Below are positions 11,862 to 22,440 of a stretch of DNA of 64,000 nt, one piece after another (position 1 is the stretch's first letter; each line of letters opens with the position of its first letter). The notes under the pieces were generated by a model. That model did not search any database and was not told the DNA's origin. It was given only the letters and a program-made list of their open reading frames with translations. The DNA is taken from the NCBI GenBank assembly GCA_037783415.1, contig JAZGTN010000046.1, positions 5,338,501 to 5,402,500 of the forward strand, given 5' to 3'. The position numbers were made by a program, and so were the translations under genes. This DNA comes from Leptasterias polaris. Taxonomy: Eukaryota > Echinodermata > Asteroidea > Forcipulatida > Asteriidae.

Positions 11862-12166
11862 GGGGCAGCTGGATCTTTGTCAACGAAGAGCAATGATGTA
11901 TGAAATAGTTCATCATTGGTCTTGTCATTGTGTTATGGTCCAATGAGCATGCACTTTCACTTTCAAAGGTAAGGGTTAGTTCAGTATTGGACCCCCCCCC
12001 CCCCCCCCTGTGTCCGGTCATCATGGTCATTAGTGAAGAAGTCTATTTGCAATGTTGTTATATTACATAGGGCAGAGACTCCAAGTCACATGAATTTCAA
12101 TTTACCAAATGTATTACCAAATGTATTCTCCCTTTAAATATAAAAGGAAAATATTTGCACTGATGG
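11862..12166. other. No gene; C17 homopolymer
   Basis: Contains a run of 17 C at 11992-12008; nothing else recognised. Confidence 0.6.
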
Positions 12167-12893
12167 CATTTTGCAGTCTACGGAATTCCTGCTTGGATGA
12201 TTAACAATGATGGCATGGTTGGCTTGTGCGTAAAGCGCTCGCCTCTCACCAAGGTGACCCAGGTTCGATACCCGGCCAGGGCCATATGTGAGTTGAGTTG
12301 TGCGTTGGTTCTCTGCTGTGCCACGAGGGTTTTCCAGACCATCCGGTTTTCCTCCCTCGGAAAAAAAATCAAACACTTTCGATCTCTGGCTGTGCTCCGT
12401 GGTCATAATGGGTTGATGTGGCTGGCTGCCAAAGGCGCCCTTGCATGCCTGCTTCTCGAACACGTTGTAGCCGCGTCCTTCGCAATTCAGCTCTTAGCTG
12501 CCAGTAAGGATGATTAGCCTCCCAAATTATTATGTGACCTGGTTTGTCTGTTTATGTTCACTGCAGGAAATTCCAGAAGAGTTCGCTGTAGAAAAGGTTC
12601 CATCAGGACTGTCTACACCTCCACTATAAGGGAAAAAAAAGGTAGGTAGACCAAAAACAAACAAACCAGTGTGATATACAGTCATTGTGAAAACAACTGT
12701 TGTATCAAACATTCAACAAGAACTTTCTGTACAGTCTGTTGAGAGGCCATGTTTATGGATTGTATTGTGTTAGGAAAGGGAAGAATTTGAGGTCAGGTAT
12801 TGAGGCTGAACTGTAGAAGGCCAACACAATGACACCTCTTTAGACAGAACATCATTTTGCAGTCTACGGAATTCCTGCTTGGATGATTAACAA
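12167..12893. repeat. 41-bp exact direct repeat bracketing about 645 bp
   Basis: The same 41 bases, starting CATTTTGCAGTCTACGGAAT and ending TGATTAACAA, lie at 12167-12207 and 12853-12893. The first copy runs straight into a tRNA-derived SINE head. The length is too long for an ordinary LINE/SINE target duplication, so a local duplication or an unusual retroposition is likely. The second copy reads like a short exon: a CAG acceptor at 12862 and a GTAG donor-like site at 12905. Confidence 0.85.
12208..12515 (+). mobile_element. tRNA-derived SINE, family 1
   Basis: The 5' head (12211-12283) is tRNA-like: GGTTGGCTTGTGCG fits a degraded A box and GGTTCGATACC fits the B box of an internal pol III promoter, with a closing GGCCAGGGCC. 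The body has CCGGTTTTCCTCCCTCGG and a G/C-rich 3' portion to about 12515. No second copy was found in this window. The body resembles SINE domains widespread in marine invertebrates, from memory only. Confidence 0.75.
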
Positions 12894-13575
12894 ACAATTC
12901 AAAGGTAGTTTCCCATATTTGCAAGAACTCGGCTGTCCAGAGGTCCTTTCAGCAGATGGAATTTTCTCATAGCCTGATGTGAGATTTTTGTTGGGGGGGA
13001 CCAACGCTGTCAGCCAAAGGGGGTGAATACTCTAGAGTTGAATCTGGTCTTTCATGGATGACCCAGAGACCTGTGGCATGGATTTGTAAATTGCCCTGCA
13101 AAGGGTTTAATTCACGCAATTGTAGAAACAACAGGGGTTCTAGCGCAAGGCTATGGATCCTTCACAAGCTTTCAGCACTTGAAATATCAGTTTTGATGAC
13201 TATGGTGAATCATGCTGACATATGCTGGACCAGAGAGTAAAGGGGTTGGACACTGCAGTCTGTAAACCTCCTCATCATGTCCAAGTCTGTAAATGATTAG
13301 AAGAAGGCTCTTCAACCTGAGATTGGGAGCAGATCTCAGGCAGTGCAGCTTTGGACATTTCGGTTGTACAAGAAGTGCTGTGATGAAACAACGACATGGT
13401 GATTATGTAGAAGTAGATCTCTTTATGTGCTTTCGAGACCTCAAATAGACCAGTGCAGTTTTGTTGTCATACATACCGCAAAGTGCTCCGGAGCTAAGTC
13501 TGATTTTTTATCGTGCATGCAGCGTGTTGTGGTGAATCATAAACTGTGAGTATAACTGGTATTAACTTAATTGGG
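12516..13575. other. No gene seen apart from the direct-repeat exon candidate
   Basis: Around 12841-12960 a 39-codon open stretch covers the second 41-bp repeat (YGIPAWMINKQFK, then stop at 12958-12960 after GIFS). It is too short to assign. The rest shows nothing. Confidence 0.45.
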
Positions 13576-13696
13576 TTAGGGCATGGGACAGGTACAACCA
13601 CAAAAGAAAACCATTCACCCTCACCTTGACCCAAGGATTAGGGCATGGGACAGGTACAACCAAAAAAGAAAACCATTCACCCTCACCTTGACCCAA
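13576..13696. repeat. 62-bp tandem duplication
   Basis: Two nearly identical units start TTAGGGCATGGGACAGGTAC at 13576 and 13638. One C/A difference in the CCA-C-AAAAG stretch; a recent local duplication. Confidence 0.9.
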
Positions 13697-14064
13697 TATA
13701 TCTTTCTGTTTGTTTTGGTTGTCTCTTTTTTCCCCGCTTTGTTTTCTTTGCTTACATTGTCATGATTCCTGTTGGGTAGAGTATTAAGTGAGGCGACTGT
13801 TGACTGTTGAATTGAAAGACGACTTCCGTTTTAGGCAGAGTTACTTCCAAAGATAATGAGAGAAATGACAAGACTTTTCAACAGCAGTGTTGACGGTTTT
13901 GGGCCATTGCCTTTTCAACCTTTCCGACATGTAGTTACCATGTGTAATAAATGTCAGACTATGAGATGCTACATTATGTACAGGTGTGTAGGAAGCAGCA
14001 GGCATACCATTACCAGTTCCCATTGCTTGTGTTGTTTGTTGTATTTTTAACCTGAGGAGCACCA
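13697..14064. other. No gene seen
   Basis: ORFs on both strands at 13841-14062 overlap and show no family features. Confidence 0.5.
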
Positions 14065-14323
14065 GGGCCCAATTTCATAGCGCTGCTTAACGGTAAGCAA
14101 ATTTTTGTGCTAACTGTAACAGAAAAATGTGCTTAAGCATAAGTGTATTTCACAGGTTAGCAAGAAAATAAGGCGGTCACCTTGCTCGTTCACAATGGAT
14201 TTGCATTGTTACGTCATTCATTTTCGTGCAGTAAGCACCAGTACGGTTAGCGGCTGCTATGAAATAGAAACTCGTGCTGTAAGCACAGAATAGGCCGTTA
14301 AGCAGCTCTATGACATTGGGCCC
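14065..14323. mobile_element. GGGCCC palindrome, subfamily i
   Basis: Starts GGGCCCAATTTCATAGCGCT and ends with the near complement AGCTCTATGACATTGGGCCC. Interior has TAAGCA/TGCTTA words. Relatives: 16633-16824, 47622-47812, 34247-34499, 56886-57003. Non-coding MITE-like family. Confidence 0.85.
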
Positions 14324-14443
14324 AGCTTCATAGCGGAATGTTTTTCTGCTTAGCAAAAATAAGAGGTAAACCGGTTACAGATGGTGTGACATGGTAGTTT
14401 GGCTGGTTACCTTTCTGCTTTAAGCTGCATCATGAAATGGGGT
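14319..14443 (-). mobile_element. Second, degraded GGGCCC palindrome abutting the first
   Basis: Reads GGGCCCAGCTTCATAGC at the left and CATCATGAAATGGGG at the right. The interior contains GTGTGACATGGTAGTTTGGC, the complement of the ACCATGTCACA core of 16633-16824. Confidence 0.65.
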
Positions 14444-15360
14444 CTTACACCAGACTAAACTTGCTTTATCAGAATTTGCTTTATCAAGTGTCCCTTTTCA
14501 TTGGATGTCACTTTCACTGTGAGTGCTACTGTATGTATTATTAGGGTGCAGCCACTTTACTTTTCCCGGCTCAAACCATTTTAACAAATCCAAGGCTTGA
14601 AGAAGAAGCAGTCAGCCCCCATTTTGTATGACATACACTGACAAAATTGTAGTCATAGTGTGCTAACGTACACAGGGGAATTGACAAAGATGGTGATATG
14701 ATGTTAAAATTCAATTGTTATTATACAATTTCTGGTAATGAAACCAAGGAACGCTTTAAAGTGCCTTGCATGCCTGTGATGAAAAGATGTTGAAGCAATT
14801 TCAGTTTTAGACATGGAGGAGAAGGGGGAGGGTGGAGGAGGTTCAACCCCAACAGGGAAAACCCTTGCATTCGGGTAGGGACTGAAAACCCGATACACAT
14901 GCAAGGCGAGATCAAATTGGGTCCTCAAAGGTGAAAAGCAGGGAAGAACACACTAAAACCTGAATGCCCAATCACTTGTGCACTCATTATTGTTTGCCAA
15001 ACCCACTTTGCCTAATTTTTTAATGGGGCGAGCAAGGGCAATAAATAGAAGAAAATTCAAAATTTCCAGGTTTATTTATAAAAATTGGTCTGTTTGGTTG
15101 CACACACGTAGACAGTGTTTTCTCTGAACAGTGGTCTACTATAACCAAAGCCAGTTAAGAAAACCCTCGGACAAGTAAAATTTATGTTCAAGTGGTCCAG
15201 CTGACTGGTTTAAGTGCGACCCAAAGAAAGGCCACTGCCTTTAAATGTTGGTCATGTTCAAGTCCCAAGGAAAGGACAATGTTATAAGTAGTAAAGTGAA
15301 ACATCTGGCCGATTTGTGACACATCAAGCTACATGGTCCGCTGGCTATTCACTGGAAAGG
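14444..15360. other. No gene seen; decayed repeats
   Basis: TTTCTGGTAATGAAACCAAGGA at 14730-14750 matches the start of SINE copies at 50458 and 60976. GTCCGCTGGC and GCCAGTTAA words at 15121-15360 recur near 2381-2560 and 19840. No exon-like ORF. Confidence 0.45.
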
Positions 15361-15580
15361 TTTTAGGGGTCATTAGGACATAGACAATGTAGAGCACTCG
15401 GGCTACATGAAGTACTGAAGGTAACTTCAGTTGTGTGGATAAAGCCATGCACCCTTTCATGGGGGATGGTAGGTCCTTACAGGGTCATTATAGACAGAGA
15501 ACACTCAGGCTAGTACTGAAGGTAACTTCAGTTGTGTGGTTGGCCACCCTTTCATTTTGGGGGATTTTAGGTCCTTAGTA
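15361..15580. repeat. Tandem duplication of about 118 bp
   Basis: GTACTGAAGGTAACTTCAGT, then TGTGTGG, CACCCTTTCAT and TAGGTCCTTA occur in the same order at about 15413-15480 and 15510-15580. The copies differ by several indels. Confidence 0.7.
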
Positions 15581-16632
15581 AAGAATTGAAAGGGGGCGTC
15601 ATGGGGGGTGATGACCAATGGAAAGGGAACCACTTGAGTTCCTGAAAAATGAAAAAGATAAATACTTGTAGTAATCATAGATGACACTTTCAGGAAGTGG
15701 TAAGTGAAGGAGGTGACGCCAGTCCCCAACTTGGTGCATGTCGTATGAATGGGGATGTAAAGGGACATTGTAAGTAAAAATTACTTGCAAGGAAAAAACA
15801 ACAACATTTTCATTTTATTTCCACAGGATCTAATGATTAAAGTGGTTCCAATGTTTAATTGACAAAATCCTTGTTTAGGGGCTTATGTAACTCAACTTTT
15901 ACAGGCATATTGTTTGCATTTAGCACGTTTACTTGGCTCTTCGGACAGAATGAAATGCAGTAAAAAGAAAAGGAAGTACTTGTGTGAGGTTCATGTTTTA
16001 GGAAAAAAAATTCCTGGTGAAAAGTCATCGTGCCGCAGGCATGGGTGTCTGCTGCTAGCATGCCTAAAGTTTTCGCTATTTCCAGCTCCAAAGCTGGCAC
16101 ACGTTTGTGTTTAGTTTTACCCCCAAAAATTACCCATTTTCAATGCTTATAATTCTGAGATGACCTTGAGTATTCGAGTTATGTATGTAAAAGCCAAGTT
16201 CAATTATTCAACTTTTGTTGCGTAGACCATCAGAGAAAAACTTGCTAAATGCAACTCCTATGGTCTTTTTTTGTCGGCCTTCTTAGAGTGGAATTACGCC
16301 ACACTTACAGACAGGATAGTGGCAAAACCTACTTTTTGATGTAACATTGCATATAAAGAAAACTTCCTTACAGGCCATTATTGAATTAGAATAACACCAG
16401 TTTGCCATTTGTTGGTTAGATTTGAATGCTGTCTTGTAGTGGTACAGTGTGTTACTTGAGCAAGACCCTTCACTTCCATTGCTTTTAAACACCAAGGAGT
16501 AAATGGGTACCTGTGAGGGTAGAGATTGTGAATGCGAATGATTAGGAACCAGTGTGTGCCGATTTGTCTGCCGATGCTGCGTACTCTGTAGGAGTTGAGA
16601 TGATTTTAGGAATGCTTAGGGACTGGAGAACT
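15581..16632. other. No gene seen
   Basis: Only short overlapping ORFs on both strands. Confidence 0.5.
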
Positions 16633-16824
16633 GGGCCCAATTTCATAGAGCTGCTTAAGCACAAAAAGTAGCTAAGCACAGCAATATTTCGCTTACCAGA
16701 ATTAGGTTACCAGCCAAACTACCATGTCACATGTACAATTTTTGACTGGTATCCTGCCAATTTCTGCTTAGCAGACAATTGTTAAGCAATATTTTTTGCT
16801 TAAGCAGCTCTATGAAATTGGGCC
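16633..16824. mobile_element. GGGCCC palindrome, subfamily i
   Basis: 192-bp copy with inverted ends GGGCCCAATTTCATAGAGCT and AGCTCTATGAAATTGGGCC, plus a central ACCATGTCACATGTAC. It gives the undisturbed version of the site into which the 31920-33399 element inserted. Confidence 0.88.
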
Positions 16825-16827
16825 TTG

Positions 16828-16980
16828 AGTACAAAATCTCCAAAGATCGCCTTCTGGCAACTTTTGGTGATTCAGATTTCCTTGGTGTCTGTTTGTGACT
16901 GCTGTGGCCGGAGATGCGGTTGGTACTCACTGTCACCTCGCTATTAAAACGTGGATGGATTCAATGTTCTTGATGAAAAT
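16828..16980 (-). repeat. Dispersed repeat shared with 62945-63140
   Basis: TCTCCAAAGATC, GGTACTCACTGTCACCTCGCT and GGATGGATT-CAATGTTCTTGATG are found as complements, in order, at 62945-63080. Non-coding; no terminal structure seen. Confidence 0.65.
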
Positions 16981-16993
16981 ACCGTGACAGTTA

Positions 16994-17318
16994 GGCCAAA
17001 TAAAAAAAAATACCAGTTGATCGTCCTGATTTTTCCAAAAAGAGGAGGATGAGGGCCTTTTAATTTTTTTTTTTTTTTTTTTTTTCCAAGATGGCCGCCA
17101 AGTATTTCAATTCAAACAGGCCACCAATTCTTCAGTTTGAAATCACCGCTAACTTTCTTTATATCTATTTGTTGCATGAGGTAAGTTTACATCAAACAAT
17201 TTTTTTTTTTTTTTTTTTAAAGGAAAAATCGAAAAAATAAAAAAAATAAAAAAAAGGATGCGGCCTCAAAAAAGGATGCAGGCGGGGACGATCAACTGGT
17301 ATTTTTTTTTACTTGGCC
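16994..17318 (+). mobile_element. TTA-flanked MITE carrying an ATG exon, copy 1
   Basis: Inverted ends of about 34 bp begin GGCCAAATAA / TACTTGGCC and continue through ATACCAGTTGATCGTCC. TTA stands on both sides (16991-16993 and 17319-17321), as does the inverted second copy at 20400-20768. GGCC ends with a TTA target duplication fit the PIF/Harbinger (Tourist-like) group. The interior holds an ATG exon with a splice donor (17091-17180), then A- and T-runs and two AAAAAAGGATGC words. No transposase; the exon is unrelated to mobility. Confidence 0.88.
17091..17180 (+). pseudogene. Captured first-exon-like segment, 30 codons plus GT donor
   Basis: ATGGCCGCCAAG sits in the context CCAAGATGGCCGCC, a good start context that overlaps a YY1-like AAGATGGCSGC motif. 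Thirty codons follow (MAAKYFNSNRPPILQFEITA and on to LLHE), then GAG|GTAAGT, a consensus 5' splice site in phase 0. A second copy at 20582-20671 differs by two amino-acid changes and keeps start, frame and donor. I do not recognise the parent protein. It looks like exon 1 of a host gene taken up by a MITE; chance cannot be excluded for so short a frame. Confidence 0.5.
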
Positions 17319-17326
17319 TTAGTTGC

Positions 17327-17455
17327 TGTTTTCACAAGTAGACACAGTATTTAGCTGAAACTTTTAGGTGATTTTTTAATTGTATTTTTATTGATAAATT
17401 TGCCTATAAATTGGCATTACGCTAACAAAAGCCAATCTATGAGCCCACCTTTGAT
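17327..17455 (+). mobile_element. Right half of the TTTAAAGGTAGG MITE
   Basis: Matches 9330-9360 joined to 9810-9870 (AGCTGAAACTTT, AATTGTAT, CCAATCTATGA-CCACCTTT). It supplies the uninterrupted version of the site hit at 9361. Confidence 0.65.
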
Positions 17456-17483
17456 AACGAAACAACTCATACATATGTACTAC

Positions 17484-17638
17484 AGGGAACGATTTCGTCC
17501 TGCAATTTTGCGTAGCAACAAATTCAAACTGAACTTATTTTGCGCACACTGAATACCAATTGTGAGTAGCAAATCGAGTTTTATTGAGTAGTAACTGACA
17601 CATTTTGTGTAGCATTTTGCTCTGCTATAAAAGAGAAA
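17484..17638 (+). repeat. Dispersed GAGTAGCAA repeat, copy 2
   Basis: Same order of words as 3548-3715, including GAGTAGTAACTG and TTTTGTGTAGCATTTTGCTC. Confidence 0.7.
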
Positions 17639-18755
17639 ATTGTTGGCTGTACTACTTTACATAGTCTGTGTAAGCTTGGACATTGCTCTTTAAAGCGTTG
17701 GGTGAATGGGTATATAAGAGGGGATGGTGGTGATGGTGGTGGGGGGGGGGGGGGGGGGGGGTAGGGGCTTAGTGTTATCCCTCAATCTCTCAATACAAGT
17801 ATTTTCCTACCTGATAATCAATCAATTTCAAATTACGGGTGATTGAACCCCAATGTTAAAAGCCCCCCTTCCCCTCCCAGTAGTAAGCCACTTGTAACGT
17901 GCAACTTGCCACACGCAATGTTCTACCCTGCCACTTAATAAGTACAGAGCAGAGGCCCACCACCAGATAAGTCTCTGAAATGCAGTTGGGTAAACCTTCC
18001 TCTGATTTCTGACCTTGAGAATCCCAATCGATGGTAACCAAATGCTACAACTGAGGAGGGGAAAACAAGCTACTGGATTAAGTGGATCACATAAAGTATT
18101 TGGTGGGGGGTTTGATAGGAATCAACAAGGTGGATTTGGAGAGATTTAGATGGGTAATCCCCCTTGTTAAATGACCAGGAAATATCATTTTAATTGGTTT
18201 AAGAACTTGGATCAGAGTATGGGGAGGGCAACGAGACCCAAAGTGTGTCATTGCGGACTTGTTTTTGGATGGGGATGAGCTGTAGTTTGAGAAACACACA
18301 TGGTGTAAAAATGGTCTCAAGTGCAGTGGTTTAATGGAAGGGCTATGGATACCTTAGGTTTTTCGGTTTTTTTCATTTTTCTTTTCCTGATTTCAGGGTT
18401 TTTCACTGATCTCCATGTTCCTTCAGATTTTCTTGAAAGAGATGAAATAAGTTTGATCCCTTGTTATGACAATTCCTCTAGATTTTAATTTGAAATTGTG
18501 TAGAGATTCTCTAAAAGTAATATTCTGTAATTTCACAACTAGAATTCTGAGAAATTTTGTGGAATAAAAGTCTGTTAATATGAAGGTTATTGACGTAAGA
18601 CCACTCAGCAGGACATTAAGACAATCTGCCATTTGACTTATCCTATCATTCTGATGGAGCTGGTCAAATTCTTCTGATTTTGTAGTCTTGGTTCCAAGAC
18701 GCTCCAGTTGTGTAATCATGAATAGTCACGAAAAACCTTGTTACTGCTAGAGGAC
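17639..18755. other. No gene; G21 homopolymer
   Basis: GGT repeats at 17723-17740 lead into a run of 21 G at 17741-17761, able to form G-quadruplex. Nothing else recognised. Confidence 0.6.
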
Positions 18756-18906
18756 GCTATCACTCCTGTAACCGCTAACACCCCACAAACCGCTTTCACA
18801 GGAGCATGCTGGGAAATTGCTCAGAAAATCCCGAGCAGATTTTGCAAAGTTCCCATCAAGACGCTCCTGTGATAGCTGTTACAGAAATGATAGCGCCCCC
18901 TGGCGG
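18756..18906. mobile_element. Inverted-repeat element with a CTCF-like right edge
   Basis: GCTATCACTCCTGTAAC at the left pairs with GTTACAGAAATGATAGC at 18878-18894, and ACAGGAGC pairs with GCTCCTGT inside. The right edge reads TAGCGCCCCCTGGCGG, close to the vertebrate CTCF consensus. No ORF. Confidence 0.6.
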
Positions 18907-19331
18907 CGAGTGGTTCGTGGGGCCATAGTGGTTTAGATAGCTGTTAGGTTTTTGTTGCTACATGTGTTCGTGGCTGCACAAGTGTCTTGAAACCAAGATG
19001 ACTGACTTTGTTGATCATTGTCAACTATTGCCGCTTTGAAATTGGAAATGAAATTTGTCACATGTATTGAATCACATTGAACCAGTCAGTGATGAAAGTT
19101 TCATGAAAGACCTAGTCACATTTGTTACCCGGGGGTAGTGCAAGCAGAATGTTTTGAATCATCACAGCCAGTTGTCGCTCCCCAGCCAGGTTTTTGGAAG
19201 TGATCCCAGAAAGTCCCTGGATAAGAAACAGCCCTGTACTCAAAGTGATGTTCAGACCTTCTTGATGCGGCCATCTTTGTTTTTGTTCTTTTCTTTCATG
19301 CAAATCAGTGTCACCAGATTGAGGCTAGAAG
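18907..19331. other. No gene seen
   Basis: No exon-like ORF or repeat recognised. Confidence 0.5.
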
Positions 19332-19725
19332 CGGGGCTCGAATTTAGGAGAGAAAGCCACAAGACTGCAGAGCTTGCAGCTCAACATTTTTATTGGACTT
19401 GTAATTTATGTACAAGATTAGAAACAAAATGAGAAAAACATTCCCGAGTCCTGACACAGTTTAACATGCATTTAACTGTTTTATATTAACAATTGATCTC
19501 GCCCATCTTTATGGGTATTAAGTATACTTCTGTTCTCAACAGAATTGAAAGGTATTTTCCAGACTCCAGGTCAACATTTGAACATAATTTGTTTCTGTTC
19601 AATATTTTTCACAGTGAGGTATTCACTTGTAAAACATACAAGACTGCTGGACTTGTCCGGTCATAAGTTTACTGGCCTGACACAAAAACCTCTGGCCTCG
19701 GGCGTGCAGTCCAGTCTGACCATCA
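19332..19725 (+). mobile_element. GGGGCTCGAATTT element, uninterrupted copy
   Basis: Homologous in blocks to 55263-56332: GCTCGAATTT start, AAAATGAGA-AAAAC, CACAGTTTAACATGCATTT, TCTTTATGGGTATTAA, and ACAAGACTGCTGGACTTGT with GCAGTCCAGT at the end. The 55-kb copy ends in AATTCGAGCCCTG, the complement of its start, so the family has inverted ends. No coding potential. Confidence 0.7.
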
Positions 19726-20396
19726 TGTGATTTGAAAATGTCTTTTGTCAGCACTGCAAGAGTTTAGCCTGAACATTTGTCATTTTCACATCAAGCCTTG
19801 TGAAATATGGCATGACGGTGGAGTGCAGTGTTCTCCCACACTGGCCAAATGCTAGTTAAAACACCTGAGAACCCTTAACAGTAAAAACATCTTCCTACTT
19901 TCTGTTAAAGTTGGTACTGGTAATTATTAACACATTTTTTTAATTTATTTATTCACATCTGAAAAGGAAGGAATATGAGCATTTTAAACAAGTACATGTA
20001 CATGTAGGTTGCACAGTTTTTAGTAGCCCATCACAGGGCAATTTGAGAAGAGGTGTTTGCTAGCCAGGAGTGGTTTTTACTAGACTATGTACACAACTTA
20101 CAAGGCTAATATGTTAGGTTGAGCCCTGTAGTGTACAGATAAACTTTATAATCAGTGGGCTTTCAGATTTTAACTAATTCCCCCCCCCCCCCCCCCAATT
20201 ATCAATCTTGCTCTTTGCCTTTATGGAAGTCACTTATTAATACCAGGCCCCAGGAAGGTCTCTCAACTCAAGGTCAGGAAATCAATTTAAATTTAATAAA
20301 TTAAATAAATTTGTTTACTTGTAAATATTCAATGATAGCTTAACTGTTAGGGAGTGTTTGACAAAACAAGATTAATACTGCAGTGTATATGACCCA
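19726..20396. other. No gene; C-run at about 20180-20196
   Basis: TGGCCAAATGCTAGTTAAAACACCTGAG at 19840-19870 also occurs near 2400. Otherwise nothing recognised. Confidence 0.5.
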
Positions 20397-20399
20397 TTA

Positions 20400-20768
20400 G
20401 GCCAAGTAAAAAAAATACCAGTTGATCGTCCCCGCCCGCATCCTTTTTTGAGGCCGCATCCTTTTTTTTTTTTTTCTTTTTTTTTTCGATTTTTCCTAAA
20501 AAAAACAAAAAAACAAAAAAAATTGTTTGTATTTTTAATCCACCCTTGACATATATATTTTAATTTTTGATGTAAACTTACCTCATGCAACAAATAGATA
20601 TAAAGAAAGTTAGCGGTGATTTCAAACTGAAGAGTTGGTGGCCTGTTTGAATTGAAATACTTGGTGGCCATCTTGGAAAAAAATAAATAAATAAAAAATA
20701 AAAAGGCCCTCATCCTCCTCTTTTTGGAAAAATCAGGACGATCAACTGGTATTTTTTATTATTTGGCC
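20400..20768 (-). mobile_element. TTA-flanked MITE carrying an ATG exon, copy 2
   Basis: Inverted relative to 16994-17318, with the same GGCC ends and TTA on both sides (20397-20399 and 20769-20771). It is longer because of an extra segment of about 45 bp after the donor (GTCAAGGGTGGATT on the minus strand). The two copies are 3.1 kb apart in opposite orientation and could pair as a large hairpin. Confidence 0.88.
20582..20671 (-). pseudogene. Captured first-exon-like segment, second copy
   Basis: Minus-strand ATG at 20671 with the context CCAAGATGGCCACC, thirty codons, then GAG|GTAAGT at 20582/20581. Two replacement differences from 17091-17180 (Ala to Thr at 3, Ile to Thr at 13). Both differences alter the amino acid, so constraint on the peptide inside the MITE is not shown. 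Confidence 0.5.
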
Positions 20769-20869
20769 TTATAATGGATGGGTTAGGATGACTGCAGACT
20801 AGACAGCGCATATTTAACCTTAAGAGACCTTTCATTTCTTGACTGCTTCTTTTACACTTGTATACCTGT

Positions 20870-20945
20870 TTTTATGTGTTGTGTTGTGTTGTCATTTAGC
20901 CTTTGAGAAAGACTCTGCTAGGGTCGAACATGTGTAAATCATTGC
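20870..20945 (+). repeat. Fragment of the 2232-2622 element
   Basis: TGTGTTGTGTTGTCATTTAGCC, TTGAGAAAGACTCTGCTAGG and GTCGAA are the complement of 2240-2300. Confidence 0.6.
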
Positions 20946-21006
20946 GGAGAACAGTTAATTCGCATAAAAAGTAAAACAGACAACGATTTGTCCATGCCTT
21001 TGTGTA

Positions 21007-21400
21007 ATAATAATAATAATAAAAGTGGCTTCTTATATAGCGCTCATATTCGTCACTCAGTGGCACTCAAGGCGCTTCAACAGTCAGTATTTTCCTGCAA
21101 GGTATGTGGAGCTACGTTTTTAAGTATGACACCTATTTCCTTTACATAGCACCATGTAATGGTTTAGAAGGTGCTTTGGCGCAATATGCAGCCAATCAAA
21201 CCAGGAGCACCAGGGCGAACGCCTTCTCTTTTCAATAAGTGCACTGGGTTCTTTTATGTGCATTACACAACACACGGAACCTATGGGTTAAGTGTCTTGC
21301 TAAAGGACACAAGTGTTACGACTGGTTCTCGAACCCACACTCTGCTGAACAGAAACACCAGAGCTTGAGTCCCGTGCTCTTATCCGCACGACACGCCGCA
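21007..21400 (-). mobile_element. tRNA-derived SINE, family 2, full length
   Basis: On the minus strand the head has GGATAAGAGCAC (A-box area of a Ser/Leu-like tRNA) and GGTTCGAGAACC as a mutated B box, then TAAGCAAGACACTTAACC-like sequence, a body with GCATATTGCGCC, and a 3' tail TGAGCGCTATATAAGAAGCC followed by a TTATTA microsatellite (21007-21022 on the plus strand). Other copies: 40100-40426, 59171-59583, 34071-34233, 49581-49780. The tail matches the LINE 3' ends in this window. Confidence 0.88.
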
Positions 21401-22256
21401 AAACCCTGCACTGCCAGCACCTTAGCAATGGCCGTGCAGTGTGCAGCAAATGCTAGTATGGATTGGTCTATAGGATATCGGGTCGAGTCTGTCACTTTTT
21501 AGTTGTGTGTTATCACAGAGTAAGCTTACAGCTTATTGCTCACAATGCTAGCAGCCCTACAGGATAAGAAAAGCAAAGCATGATACCCCTACCCCTTCCG
21601 ATAAGCCAGGCCCTCTCCCCCAACTGCTGAGAAGCCAGTCCTCCACTTCACCCCTACTGAAAAAATTCTGGTCACTACAGTAACACCGCTGGGCGATACA
21701 AATGTTAGATTTTTTTGTTCTGTTGGAGTTGAAACAAATTTCAACCTGATGCATGTCATTTGGCCAAACAAACCTGTGAAGGCAAATTTCATTTAGCATC
21801 AATTTGTTACGAAGTACATGTGTGAACTGACCTTCAAAGCTCTAGAATAATGATTTCTGAATGAATGTTTCCATACAAAAACAAATTTCGTCCTTTCCTC
21901 TGAAATGGAATCCTCACATTAAAAGAAATATGTTTGTAACTATTAAATGCCTGTGACATGTGTAAATCATTCTGGACGTATAAAATTGGTCAGCGTATCA
22001 ATTATAATGGGAAACAAATCTGTCTAAAAGCACCTCTTATTCATGAAAACAGGAAATTAGTATTTTTTTGTAATTATTAATAGCCCTAGAAAATGAAGAT
22101 GAGCTTCTAAATTTGGATAAAATTTTTGAGTCTTTCTCGACCCTGAACAGAAAGTTTCCAATCGAGGGTGTATCAATGTAAAACATGAGTTACAAATGTG
22201 CAATGTATGTTCAATCATACAAGTGCATTGTGTTGTGTACAATATGATTAACTTTG
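21401..22256. other. No gene seen
   Basis: ORFs at 21557-21802 (-) overlap in two frames without recognisable domains. Confidence 0.5.
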
Positions 22257-22430
22257 AATTTGGGGTTGAACAAAGAAAAAATGCCTTGCGCAGGATTTGA
22301 ACCAACGACCTCCGGATTAACATGCTGTCTTTTGTCTTTTGTATATCTTTGTTCGGGGGTGCCGGTCAGAAGCCATACAACTGTTAGCTGCCGTGTGGCT
22401 TGTGGTTTGTTGTTTGATATCTGAAATAAA
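22257..22430 (-). mobile_element. SINE family 3, inverted partner
   Basis: On the minus strand: GAAGCCATACAAC complement, CGAACAAAGATATAC, TTAATCCGGAGGTCG, GGTTCAAATCCTGCGC (B box), TTTGTTCAACCCC. It lies head-to-head with the plus-strand copy at 22441-22690. Confidence 0.7.
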
Positions 22431-22440
22431 AAGTTGCATC

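Noticed and set aside
11173..11893. Two similar ORFs as a duplicated, conserved gene
   Set aside because: The similarity is explained by the inverted arms of one foldback element, on opposite strands.
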